Shown here: one piece after another, positions 1-13,300 of the stretch | Position numbering within the stretch: the stretch's first letter is position 1 | How the letters are laid out: the number at the start of each line of letters is the position of its first letter | Assembly: GCA_964017195.1 (NCBI GenBank) | Contig: OZ024895.1 | Coordinates: 45,809,173 to 45,873,172 of the forward strand | Reading direction: 5' to 3' | DNA: 64,000 nt | Source: Siderastrea radians | Taxonomy: Eukaryota > Cnidaria > Anthozoa > Scleractinia > Rhizangiidae | Position numbers and translations under genes: made by a program | The notes under the pieces: model-generated | Seen by the model: the letters and a program-made list of their open reading frames with translations, nothing else | Database searches by the model: none | What the model was told of the DNA's origin: nothing

Positions 1-241
1 GAAAAGTGCCTGCAATTAATGTTTTGTTGAGCAAACACAAATCAGGCCAGACACGTCACTCCGCCAACAGTCTGCTACTTGCACGTGAACATTCACCAGA
101 TGTCAATAATAAACCAATCAGCATTCCTTATCTGGAACAAGGCTACCGTTGGAACATTACAATATTCAATTTGAATAAGAAAGTCGATTCCGCAATCCAT
201 CCCCGATGAATGAAAGTAGTCCCAAATAATAAGCGGAATGC

Positions 242-420
242 GCTGAGTATTTCGACTGTAAGGATGTTATCACTAAAAGACAAATTCGCACTGAGTCTTT
301 TTGCACTGAGTATTTCGACTGTAAGGACGTTATCACCAAAAGACAAATGTCTTTCACGCTGAGTCTTTTTGCACTGAGTATTTCAACTGTAAGGATGTTA
401 TCACCAAAAGACAAATGTCT
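242..420. repeat. Tandem repeat derived from inside a MITE
   Basis: About three units of roughly 60-68 bases share a core around 'gagtatttcgactgtaagga' followed by 'ttatcaccaaaagacaaa'. The last unit runs straight into the TTAA-type MITE remnant ending at 511, and the ATCACCAAA-GACAAATTGTCTT block is normal internal sequence of that MITE. I infer local amplification of part of the MITE. No gene is seen in bases 1-590. Confidence 0.6.
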
Positions 421-511
421 TGATTTTTAGGCAAATTCTCCCAAGCAGTACCACAAGAAATGTATGGAAACATTGAGGAGAATATGCATGTTGATACTGG
501 GGCTTAAAGGG
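403..511 (+). mobile_element. TTAA-type (piggyBac-like) MITE, 3' part
   Basis: This ends in GGGGCTTAAAGGG followed by TTAA, the terminal inverted repeat and target site seen at the better copies in this window (for example 5111-5315). The internal AGACAAATGTCTTGATTTTTAGGCAAATTCTCC block also matches them. The left end is lost in the adjoining tandem repeat. Confidence 0.6.
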
Positions 512-590
512 TTAATGCTGAGGTTTGAGACGACCAGGGTCCTTTGGATTTGATTAATTGTCATTTTTGGGATTGCGAAATTTTTTTTTT

Positions 591-1226
591 TCATGTTACC
601 TTTTCCCACCTCTCCAACATTTTCGCATACTCTGTTTCATAGAACTTGAAGACTTCCTCACAATCCTTTAAATCACAAAAGAAAAAAACCTAAAAACTTT
701 TGACTAATGGCAGGCAAATGAACATCAACGCTTTTCTGAAGTCTTAATTTCCTTAAGAAGATGTCAGATGGGACTGATCAAAGTTATAATTAGTGACCAT
801 CTTTCACAGTGAAAACCACAAAGTGAGAATCTATTGGAAAAGTGTTTACATGCACTTCAGGACAGAAAGATTGAAACATTGCACGTTCAGAGGACTGAAA
901 GAGGTTCTTTACATAAATTTGTTAATATTTTTAAATTAATAACGTATAATATTACAGAAGTTTTGACTGTAAATGTTTAATTTTTAGCACTGAGTTGTGA
1001 ATGTCAATTTTATCTCTATTTACTTATTTGTTTATTCTAATCAATTGTTACCTACCAGTATTTGTTTAATATATATTTATTGAGGACCTCCCTGAGAACC
1101 ACATTCAGAAACAAAGGCAACCTGACTAAATATTACTATGATGATGAGTATTTGTTTATATATTTATTGAGGACCTCCCTGAAAACCACATTCAGAAACA
1201 AAGGCAACCTGACTAAATATTACCAA

Positions 1227-1310
<84 letters not shown>

Positions 1311-4300
1311 TATTAATTATTACTAATATTTCAATCATTAATGCTAACTGACCTGCCGTACATCATGTCCTGGTGGATTGTATTTTAAACAGTTTGTTTT
1401 GACCAGCATCATATCTGCATGAAATTCAGTATACTCCTGGTACTTGCCAGACTGAAAGAACAATAATAAACAACTTCATGCTATTACATATTCGGAGAAC
1501 TGACTAGACACAGTTTACTTCAAGCTTGGTTTGGTTTAAATTTTTAATGACACAAAACCGTCACCTCTTCAGGTTGTTGAAAGTTGAGGAATGCAGGAGG
1601 ACGTTTCTTTGTCTGTTTTTTTTTTTCTTTTTCTTTGTTTTCTTTTAGTTCTGTTCCTTTTTGTTTTTCTGTGTTTACTTTTATGCTTTTTGGGGTGAGC
1701 TCAGTACTATTTAATTTCGGTAAACAAATAGCTTTGAATGTTCAGAATTTTTGTTGTTTTATGGGAGCTCCATTGCTAAGCTAGCTTTGCTTTATAATAT
1801 ATTATAGTTAAGGATTACACTGTACCTTAACCTAGACAATTACTCATGACAAACTTCAAATTAACATTATCATGTTTACTTAATTTAACCACGTTTGAGG
1901 ACCACATCCATTGTTACTTTAGGAGTTAAACTTGAGGAAAATGCAAGTGGACTAACCTCCAACTTAGCTCTTATGGTTCCAAAATCCATGGGATTTTTAA
2001 TAACTTTGTAATATCCAGGTGCATCTACTGGGTCAACTAACAAGCATGAAAAGAAACAAAGTCAACTTGAAGATTTTACACTTTTTATTGAAAATTTATC
2101 ATTTAAAATTATGTTTCTGCAAACAACATGTAAACAATAATTTTGTCCTACATGCATACGTTAACAAATTGTTCAAGATGAAGGTAATCTGTCAACACAA
2201 AGGTATCCTATGGCTCATATCAATTGACATTACTTTGATGGAAATCAAAGAAAATCGAATTAATTGTCATTGATGTTGTTGTTGTTGTTTCAAGACATCA
2301 ATTACCTGGTTTGAGGAACCAACTAGCTGCACCAAAATCACCTTTTCTTCTTCCTTGCCCACGATAGCTGGCAACTTTTTGTAACAAGCTGCAAAATATC
2401 ACCACAACTCAAGGATTATCACTAAACTATTCTTGCCTGCAATTAAAAGTTTGGAGCAGTATTAACCATAAGTGCAACACTCCTGACATTTACCAAATTA
2501 ACAAAAACATATACATAATTCAAGAAAATATATAAGAAAAAAAGGAAGGAAGGAAGGAAGGAACGCATGTAAATCAGACATAGGTTTCATTCTGGTTAGA
2601 AAGACAGTTGATAAACATGAACATGTACTAGATGCATTTACATGCATGTCATAAGTACCATGTACACAATGTGAGTCTGTACATTTTGTGCATGCTAACC
2701 AGAAAGTACAGCAGCTTGTAAACAGTAACCTACCTGAGGGCACCTCGAACCCAACCACTGACTTGTCTTGGTGGGGACACGTCAAGTGAGGTGGGAGGTT
2801 TCCTTTTCCTTCCACTTGTTCTAATATTACCAATTGCCTCAAGGGCTTTGATTTCTTTCTCTGTTAGTTCAGTGCTTTCTGAGGCACTGTTTGAACTACT
2901 TGTGGAAGTAGACAATACATCAATTGGTGTATCAGAGACATCCCAACAATCTTCTTCAAATCTTGGTAAAATGTTTGAACTTTGACCTTCACCAGGGTTT
3001 TTATCAGTCTCTGTTTCAAATGTGATTTGTTCACTGAATTCATTTCCTTTGTCAGAAATGATAACTTCAGGCAGGGCTGCACTTTCTGAACTAGAAGAGG
3101 GCAACAACCCTGGTGGCAAATCATTGGATGAGAGTTTTGTTTCTTCTGATTTTCCTCCCCGGTTTGCCTCCATGCTTTCTACAAAGCTTTCAATTATCTG
3201 CAGTGCATTCTCAACAGGCAGCCCAGCATTCTCCACTGCTGAGCCATCCTCGTCTCCTTTTACAACCAAATTTTGATCATCACAATGGGCACTTTCCAAG
3301 GATGAACAAAGATCTTCTGAATCTACATCAGGTTTGTGAGGTTTCTCGTCATTGTGACCAGAGGTAATCAGTGGCTCAGAGTAAATATGCTCTGATAAAC
3401 CACCCCCTACAATATCAGAAATTTCACCTGCAACATCTAATCTCTGAACAGTGACATTTTCTGTACAATCTATAACTATCTCTGGCTGGTTTTCACCAAG
3501 TTTCGTGTCACTTATCAAGCCTTTCTGACTTTCATTTTCAGTATTTGAGTCCGAGACAGACACTTCAATATCTTGTAAAGATAATGGATCTAAAACAGAT
3601 ACCGTTTCGTGTTCCCTGGTAGATTGTGACATAGTTTGTGGGATTTGATCTCCACCTAGTTCAGCTGGATCTTTGACAGGTGTGCTTTCAGCCAAGCTTG
3701 TAAAAAACTCCAAGGCAGAGGGTGCCTCTGTGATACTACAGCCACTGTCGATTGTTTCCGAGCACATAAGCAGAGAATCGTCTTCAGAGGATGTGTTGTT
3801 ATCACATTCAGCTACGCTACTCTGCTCATTCAGATCTGGCAATTTTGATTTCGAAACTTCCATTAGTTCAGAATTCTCATTTACATTTGAAGTGTGAGTC
3901 TCAGAGAGCAAGTTTCCCTGATCAGCAGCAATCACATCTGTATCTTGACTTGTTGAAACTACTGGTGGGTTCTGCTGGCTTACAACCTCATTCAAACATG
4001 ATGTCCCAATGGTACCAGGTGTACTTACAGCCAGTGGCATTGACGACTGTAGTTGTGCCCCAGCATGTGAACCTACGCCAGATGCCATGGGGACTAGCAC
4101 AGTTGGGAAGACAGCAACATTCTTTGCTGGGGCAGGTAAGATAGTAGGAAGTTTTCTGACACTTGCAGTAGTGGAGACAGTGACAGGAGCCTGGGTTATG
4201 CTTGATGGCTTGGGCGGAGCAGGGAGAATGGCTGGGAGGGGTCTTGATCTGACCTGTGTGGTGACGGTTGGAGCCGGCAGACTGGCTGTAATCTGAGTAG

Positions 4301-7300
4301 GAGATGGCTTAACACTAACAGTTGCTAAAGATGGAGATATCTTTGAGTCTTTCTTGGATGTCGCCTGTGTTTGTGCGACCACAGGGTTCGTCAACCCAAC
4401 TCCTGAAGAATTTAATAACAGATATTATTTTAGCAGAAAATTACCTCCATTTTGACATATATACAGACTAGTTTAATAGCACATATAAAGGAAGTTTTGT
4501 TTTCTCAACACAATTAATCATAATTTATTATTTGGATGTGAAGGCTTAAACTTTTCTACATTCAAATTTGTTCTAAGAGCTGATGGCCACAGGTTTTTCA
4601 TCATTACAAAAAGATTAGTTATTTATTTTGCAGACCTGATGAGTTAGTAGCCAGAAAACAGTCTTTCCTAATAATGGAGATGAAATTAATATGGAAATAA
4701 ATTATTCAAAACTACAAATCAGTTAGCACATGTAAAAACAGATCTATGGATAGCTCAATCCCAAAATTATCACTCAGTCATAATATACACCTTCTACTAT
4801 AACTAGAAATACCAACACCTCTTACCTTGTGTTTTAGCAATAACTATTGCCTGGGAGGAGGAAGTGGGGTTAGTAATACTAGGAGCAGGCTGCAAGGGAG
4901 CTGGGACTGAAAGAACCACTCTCTTTGTTCCACCAACTAGTGTTGTCATGACAACAGTTTTGGATGCTGCTGATGATGATGCCTGTGTTACTGGGTTGGG
5001 AGCTTTGGATTTTAACGGTGACGACAGTGTGGCTGTTGCAGTGACGGCAGTCTTGGTTACTGTGGGATTCTGGCTCACCTGATCATAAACAATAAGGACC
5101 AGTTATTTAACCCTTTAAGCCCCAATAGTGGTCAGCACCAAATTTCTCCTCATTGTATCAGTGTATAATAACACATACAGGCCATGCAAATTTGGCAAAT
5201 GATCACCACACATGAATTATCCTGATTTTTAGACAGGTTCTCCCAATTAGTCATCAATAAAATCTATGGAGACCAGTAAGGAGAATTTGTATAACGATGT
5301 TGGGGCTTAAAAGGGTTAAACAAAGTTTAACAAAACTGCAGTCTGAGTCAACTTCAATCTGGCATACCCAACTATGAAAGCCTTCTTTACCATAATTAAT
5401 TTTAAGCAAGCATGAAGCACAGACTACGAGAATGTTCATTTCCTCTAAAAAAAATAATTCACTTCAGTGGTAAACAGATGAAGAGGTTTGTTTGTTACCT
5501 AGAACAGCGGTCTTAGTTTAAATAAACAGATCTAAGAGAATTTCAATAAGTAAAAAAAGAAACTACTGACACCTCTCCCAAATGCACTGCATATGGTGGT
5601 CCGATAAAAATGTCAGCTGAACTGGATTTGATGATATATTGTAAGACTTCTCAAAACATTTATGGTAAGATAGTTTGTGATAGTCACGGCTGTGAGGAAG
5701 ACTACTGGTAGATGTAGGTGGTGGAGTAAATGCTTCAATTTGGTATTAGCTTAGTTTCTTGTCCACGGTAAAGCTGATGTTTTAAGTACTAGGGGTAATG
5801 TTTAAAGAGCTGATGTTTTGAGCATTTAAGGGCTAAAGCTCAAAAAGTTAATTACAATTTTTTCACCTCTTCACAGTGGCCAACAGGCCATTGTTGTCCT
5901 GTGCCTCTTTTTCAGAGCAAGGCCTGGTGCACAACCTTTCATATGAAAATGAGTTTTATTTGCATGTGAATAAAAACTCATTTTCATTTGAAAGACTGTG
6001 CACCAAAACTTTCTAAGAAAAAGAGGTACAAGACAACTCAGAAATGGCCTATTTAGTTGATATTGAGCCCCAATAGTGACAAGCATCTGATTTCTCCTTA
6101 CAATATCACTAGGTCATGAGAATAAAGGTAATGATCACCAAAGATAAATTGTCTTAATGTTTTTCAAAATCAAATTCTCCTAACTTTAGCCATAAAAAAA
6201 TATGGAGAACAGTGAGGAGAACATACATGTTGATATTAGGGCTGAATGGGTTAATACCCAGCAGAGGCCCACTAAAACAAATAAGCAGCAAATAAAACAG
6301 CACCAATTTAAGAACAAGAAATTTATCTTACCTGACAAGTTGAGCTTGTTAAACTGGTCGCGCTACTTATTCCTGGCACAACACCAGCAACTGTTGTTTT
6401 GCTAAGGCCTGTCGTCATGACAACTACTGGCTTGCTGACGCCAACACCTCCTGTTCCTGGAACATGGATGACACGAACAACAGGCTGTGTGCTGGTAGCT
6501 GGCAAAGATGAAGAGGCCTGAGAACTAGGACTGGGTGTTACCATAGTAACTGTAGAACAGGTTCCCATGGTTGCAGGCGTGACAGACTTGAACTTCACAG
6601 TTCCCGGAAGAGGTTTAAATCTGGCAGCCACAGGTTTAACTTTATGTCTTGCTGCTAATTGTGCTGTTGTTAGACCAGATTTAAGGGCAACTCCAATAGG
6701 ATTTGCAGTGGCAGCTGGATTTGAAGCTCCAGTGGTAATATTCTTAACAGCAGATGAGAGTGGAGTCTTTGATGCCAAAACTGCCTTGGGAGGGGTTACA
6801 GAGGCAACTTTGGTTTGAGTTTTAGGCGTAGATTGAGTCGTAACTGTTTGTGCTCTGGAAGGCGATGACGTGGCAGATGTCAGGGTTTTGTAACTCAGCA
6901 CGGTTTTAGCCTGACTGATGGCCTGCGACACTGCTACTGTCTTAGTTAGAAGTTTCACTTGTGATGAAGAAGCCGGGAGTGATGAAACCCGTGGAATGGC
7001 TTTAATTGTCCCAGCTGGTCCCAGGGCTTTGCCAGATTTTGTCATTGTGCTGACCGATGTGGTCTGTTTAGTCAGCGGCTTTGACACCAGTGTAGGGGTG
7101 GGGATAGTAACTTTTGTCACTGGCTTATTCAGACTTGATACACTCAGACGCCTTTTGCGTTTTGGTTTGCCATCATCATCATAGCCATCAGCATCACTGA
7201 CTTGTGCTGATACAAGATATACATGAATTATATATTAATAAATTGACAAGAATTTTCGCATGAAAGAAAAGTTAATGTTGGCAAACAATAACTGAATGTG

Positions 7301-10300
7301 AGCCTGCAGTTCGCTGTGGTTTTTGCCCCACATACGTTATTTCCTTATTTGGCAGTGTGCCGAGTATATTATGCTCTACGCGCCTTTTCAGCCGGCACTT
7401 TGTTTAGTGCACATCCACAGCACAAAAGTTTAATTAAACAATAATTACAATGATAATTGTGTTTCTTAAGCCCCGGCTAAACCATCAAACATTTTCGACC
7501 AACATGGTGTTTGTCACACAAAATGTTCGATGGCTAAATGGGCAAACAATGTTTGACCAAACATCGGACAATGGGAAACCATTTAAATGCAAAGTTGAGA
7601 AAGGCGGCTAAACAGTAAGACATGTCCATCCAACCTGATGTTGGACAAAAATGTTTGACCATTTAGCCGGGGTTTTACTCTATGTTACAAGAACAAAAAA
7701 ATGTGCTTTCCTCCCTTGTTTTTTGTGGACAGACAGTGGTGAGTCTGTGCTTAGTGTGTCAGACTTTGCATTGCAGAGTCCATAATTAGAGGCAAAGTTG
7801 GTCTCTGCATTGCTGTCTTGTTTCCTTACTAGATAAAAGACAAAACAAATTTTACTCCACATTGCCTCTGAGGTTAAGGTAAAAACATTCTGTGGTTAAC
7901 CCCGTGATGGACTAGCATCCATCCAGGAAGGACAGGACTCTCAACACTTAAATCTGTCCGATAAAATAAAACAAGAAATGACAAATGCTAAGATAATACC
8001 AAACAGAAGTAATTTATATGTACTTTACCTGTTTGAGGTTGTTGTTTCACTGTTGCAGCTTTGACACTGTTCTGTGGATTGGCTGATGTTGAGGAGTTTG
8101 CTGTTGAATTTAAGGCACTTGAACTACTGCCAGCTTTATTTGCTAGAACAAAAAAAACTCAGAATTCAGTTTTATGGCTTATTGATAATTCACTTTGTTC
8201 AGTCTTCTTTCTTTTGGCTATCTCAAAAACATGCTTTAGATTAGTAGAGATACACAACACTTTTAAATTTGAGACAAGACATGTTTCGGCATCCCGGATG
8301 CCATCTTCAGTTGAATGAAAATGTTACAACAAAGCTATATATGTGTAACAGTAGTTAGAATTGTTAATGTAAATATAAGCAAGAATAACAACAACGAAAA
8401 AAGTGTGATTATGTGAAAACTAAACATACATTTGTGCTGTACAGTTTTAAATTAACATGTTTGACTTGTTGATTTAACGTAGGCTTTTCCCAGTGGATAT
8501 GTAAAGATCAACAGGTCAAACATGTTAATTTAAAACTGTATGGGATTGTGTTGTTTTCACATAATCACGTTTTTTTTTCTGTGCCCCACACATGGGCGTT
8601 CAAACAGCATTGTCATATTGTATTTGATTACAATCAGCATGGGGATTAATAAAGCTGTAAATAAGGCAAGTGAGTCAGCTTATGTGACATAAATTTTCCT
8701 TTTCATGTTTTTCAGTTCCTCCAACAGATTTTATGAAATCTCCGGCAGTTGCCCTACTTGGTGAAAACCAGGAGCTCCACCTAGGCAGTGGATCAAAAGA
8801 TTGACTTGCCTGAGCCGCATTTTACATACCTCAGATGGTATGAAACATATCAGTTTTGGACCACAACACCGTTCGATGGTGTCAACCAATGGTGCTTACA
8901 TGTATCTGTAGCCTCTCGAGAATGAAAGCTGTCTACTTATCCGAAACCTTAGATAACATTTAACTTTTTGAGCCCCAGTGACAACCAGCATCTAACTTCT
9001 ACTTAACCCTTTTTAAAAGCCCTGATGTGAAAATGCATATATTCTCCTTACTGTTCTCCAAACATTTCTTCTGGAACTAGTAAGGAGAACAGGAGAAATT
9101 GTCTAAATATCAAGACATCTTAAACTTGGTGATCACTTCCTTTAATGTTATCACTTGAATGTTTGAACAAGTAGTGCTGATGTAAAGAGAAATTTCAAGT
9201 CCATCACTGTTAGGGCTTAAAGGGTTACAATAATCACTGCACAATTAATGAAACATACAGGTCATGAAAATGAAGGAAATCAGATCACCAAAGAAAAAAT
9301 GTCTCGATGATTAAACAAATTCTTCCACCTCATACCATAACATGCTATATGGAGGTGGGAAAGGAGAATGCCCATATTGATGTTGCTGCTCAGTCATGGA
9401 TACAGTGTATGTACTAATTCACTGGGTACAATCAGTACCTGAGGAGACTGGAACCTTAGCATTTGCCGCAGCAGCAGAGTTAGCAGCAGCAGTTGCCGAA
9501 GCACTGAATACCGTTTGTGGCACAAGCCGTGGCATCAAGGGAACAAGCCTTCTGCCTTCTGCTGCCCATTCCGCACAGCTACCAGCACCAAAGATACTAC
9601 AAAAAAATGTATCATCAAAATGATTATAACTGAATTGACCTAGTGGCAAGTCAAAAATGAATTCTGAATCTTCACTTTTCACTCATTAGAATTTTCTGCA
9701 ACTTTTCTGTGACAATGGAAAACCTGAATTTTACTGTGAAACCCAAAAGCAAAAACTCCCAAAAGAACCAAGGTTGCTAAATCCAAAAATACCAGAAAAG
9801 GTTTAAGAGGGGTGTTACTGCCAATAATTCTTATGGTACTTTTGAATTTGATATTATTTCTATTACCTTTCAGCCACAATGGCAAGTCTGTCATCACTGT
9901 AGGCCCTTCGTACTTCAGCTCTGTGGCGTTCAGTGGAAATACTATCGACAGAGAAGAACCAAATACATTAACATTCACTTTTAATCAAAGGTGTGCACCA
10001 TTCAAAATAGTATAATCCTATTCTGTCACTAACAACACTCTTTTACAGGATCTTGTGCAGGATCCTGAAAGATTTTAAGGGATCCTGAGTAGGATTCTAT
10101 AAAACATGATCAGGATTATTGCCTTTTAGTATCCTGGGTTGGATCCAGTGTTCTTACCAGGATATTCTACTTTGGGGTCTACAGGACCCATAGAGAAGCC
10201 AAAAAGTGGGTCATGATAGAGAAAAGCGGGTCACAATTTAGATACAGTTAACTTATCGTCTTACTCACAGCTCTGAGTTAGAATAAATACCTCATACCTT

Positions 10301-13300
10301 CTTAGATAATAAATGTTCAATATCTGAATGAAAATGCCATAACCGATAAGATTTTCGTTTAGATTTAAAAGAGATAAACTTAAATGCTACATAAGGCCAT
10401 TTTTTTCTTTCTTTGCACCCTTGGGACCCTTGGGCTAATTCTAGTGCATTTCCTGAAAGAGTGCAGCAATGCCACAACGACGCGGTCTAGTAAGAACACT
10501 GTGGATCCTGTGTGATCTTACAGGATCCTTCAGGGTCCTATAAAATCCCGTAGGATCCTGACAGGACTTCTACTAGGGGAATTACCCGCTTTTACAGTTG
10601 TACAGTAGATACAGTTACCTTAGCTGGGCTCCTAACTCTTGCAAAATCTTCTTTTTTGTCCTGTAAAAGTTGAGAACAGTATTTTAAAAAATTAAAAAGA
10701 AAAAGAAAACTTCTGAATTCGCAAATTGTCAAATTCATGGCCAACTGACCGATTTAACTCTCCTTGGGCCCTGAAAGCACTGATGATAGATGAATATGCT
10801 TCCAGCTCTGGAAAAGAAAGACATGACCATATCAGTTTTATGTTGCTTTTACCAAGTGGTAAAATGCAGTAAATGGAACACAACACCCTAGGGGTGGTAG
10901 AACAGGCAAGCTTTGTCCAAAACAACAAGCAATGACGTCTTTATTCATAAATTAATACTCCCTATTCATGTAGCTAGAATAAAAGTCTTTCATGTCTAAA
11001 ATTGTGACCGATACTTTGTTTCAGTAGATGTCTACAAAATAATGTATTGTAGCCTCTTTCGTATTGGTTCCCATTTTGTTAGCTCTATTCATCGCCAGTA
11101 GTTTGCCACATTGTGTCTACTTAGCTTATAGTTTACCTACTGGTTGAACTTTGAGACACTGTTTTGCTATATAAGCAGTGGAACATTATCCAAGAACATT
11201 ATCTTGTTTAATTTTAATATGCAGAATAGTGGCATTAATTACTTAAAGTCAAAAATACAAACAGCAAAAGGATAAATTAACTTTTTAAGCCCTAACAGTT
11301 TGTTTAAACATTCAAGTGATGAGAATAAAGAAAGAGATCACCAAGGATAAGATATCTTAATATTTAGACAAATTCACCTTACTAGTTCCATAAGAAATCT
11401 ACATAGAACAGTAAGGAGAATATGCATTTTTAAAACCCATGGCCTTCCATGCATATGCCGGATGGATGCTCTAACCACTGACCTACTGGGAGATTCACGG
11501 AGTATCGTGACTTCCTATTATTTCATGATATAGCTTAAAATCTACTATCTTTATTTCTTTATTCAATATGTTAAACTGCTACCTGTATCAATTGTCAGAC
11601 TCTGATTTCATGTTGCAGGTTTCAACTTTTAACCATTCTTGTCACATGCTTGCTGTTTAAATATTTTAAGGAGAATCGTCATTCTCTTCCTTGTCATCAA
11701 TAGCCATCCTGTATCATCTTATTAATTTCATTATTGAAATTAAACTGTAAATTTTGCAACGGTGAAGCCTAATTATATGTAGGTCTATTCACCACTTTTT
11801 CACTTCTTTTCTTATGACCTTTTTTCTGCTTGTATTTTGTATTTGTATGATGAATTAAATTTGATTGATTGATTGTTTGATCATTCAATCAAACAATAAC
11901 TCAAGTTATAAATTAAATTGTCTTTAACTAGGGTACTGCTTCAAAGGTTTTGAATCAATGATAAACAAACTGGTCCTCTGAGCAACCAGAACTAAAGAAC
12001 CTCAAGAAAAGCCCTTGGAGCATCAGTAAGATCAAAAAAGACTCAATCAACCTTTTATACCAAGTCCAGGATGAACACTCAGCCTCCATTGGGGAGGGGG
12101 GGGGGGCAAGTGTTTTCACCACTATAACACCCTTCCTAGCAAATTTCAGTAATATAGCAACAACTTACCCAATCTCCGGAGAATTCTCTTTGATTCGTCT
12201 CTAGTGATATCCATCATTTCTGCACACATCTTGACTTATCAATTCTTGATCCTTCCTAAAATGTTAAACCCAAATTTAAAAAAAGACATTTTTAATGCTA
12301 ACTGAATACACAACATTGAGTCTAAATCCAATTTATGGCCACAGAAATTCAGTTTTCTTGCTACAATAATACAAAAGCAAATCTCTGACCATCTCATTTC
12401 TTTCTGTTTGCCAACACCTAACCAAACCAAATTTTACATCACCATAAAGCCTGCCTAGGTAAAACCAATAACTAGTCACTGTTTTACTCATTTATTTTTC
12501 GGTTGTTTCTTTTTTCAACTCCAACCACGCGAACTAAAATCACCTCGTGTCAGTGATGTGACAAGGGGAAAATTGGGGTGGTCACATAAGAACAGAAATT
12601 TAATAATCATTGGATGGTCTGAAATAAAGAGCTAGAATTACTGGATACCATTGAACACTCAGAAGTATCCAACAAATTTTAAAATGAGATCAGATATGAC
12701 TGTGTGTAAAAAAGTTGTGTAACGTGAAACTAACCTAGAAATTCACAGCTAGTCCTGACAAAAGATGGGGTCGAGTAAAAAGTTCCAACCAGTTTTGTAA
12801 AATGTCAGATCAAAATCATCAAAAGGTGTCTGGAATGAAACCCTGTCCTTCTGAACTAGAAAATTTCTTCTCACCCACAAAAAAGGGTGTGGATTTCAAA
12901 ACCCACGTATAAGGCTATTATAACCTGAAACATGATCATGGTTTAATTTTGAGATCTATTGTATTGTATCACTTGTAACTGAACAGTAATCACAGTGCAA
13001 GACTTCATTTGGGAAAAAACATTGAGATTTGTGCACTTTACAGCGCTTTGAGTAAAATGTGACGAAAAACGAAAGATGACGATTGAGAGCGGTCTGAATG
13101 TCAGTGGCAGTGAACCTCGAGCACATACGTTTTACTTATGAATCGCATTTTTGTCGTCTCGGTGATTTTCTGTAGAAATATAGCATGATAAATTTTGCAT
13201 TAACTGATGTCCCAAGCTCCAGATGGGATTTGAACCCACGACCCTCCGTGATCTAGTCAGATGCTCTACCACTGAGCTACTGGAGACTCTATGGTGAGCA

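Noticed and set aside
1062..1316. Open frame with a long poly-histidine tail
   Set aside because: It is translation of a repeated ~85-base unit and a CAT microsatellite inside an EMSY intron.
2727..2730. TAG ending EMSY after VRGALR
   Set aside because: CTCAG|GTAGGT is a good splice donor, and the next exons continue the bromodomain in phase. The stop is most likely intronic.
4009..4296. Plus-strand frames at 2791-4296 and 6567-7184
   Set aside because: They are mirror frames of the low-complexity EMSY exons 8 and 10, with no domain content.
13217..13285. Functional tRNA-Ser(AGA) gene
   Set aside because: No long variable arm and a mismatch in the anticodon stem; the block is repeated nearby as part of a fold-back repeat.
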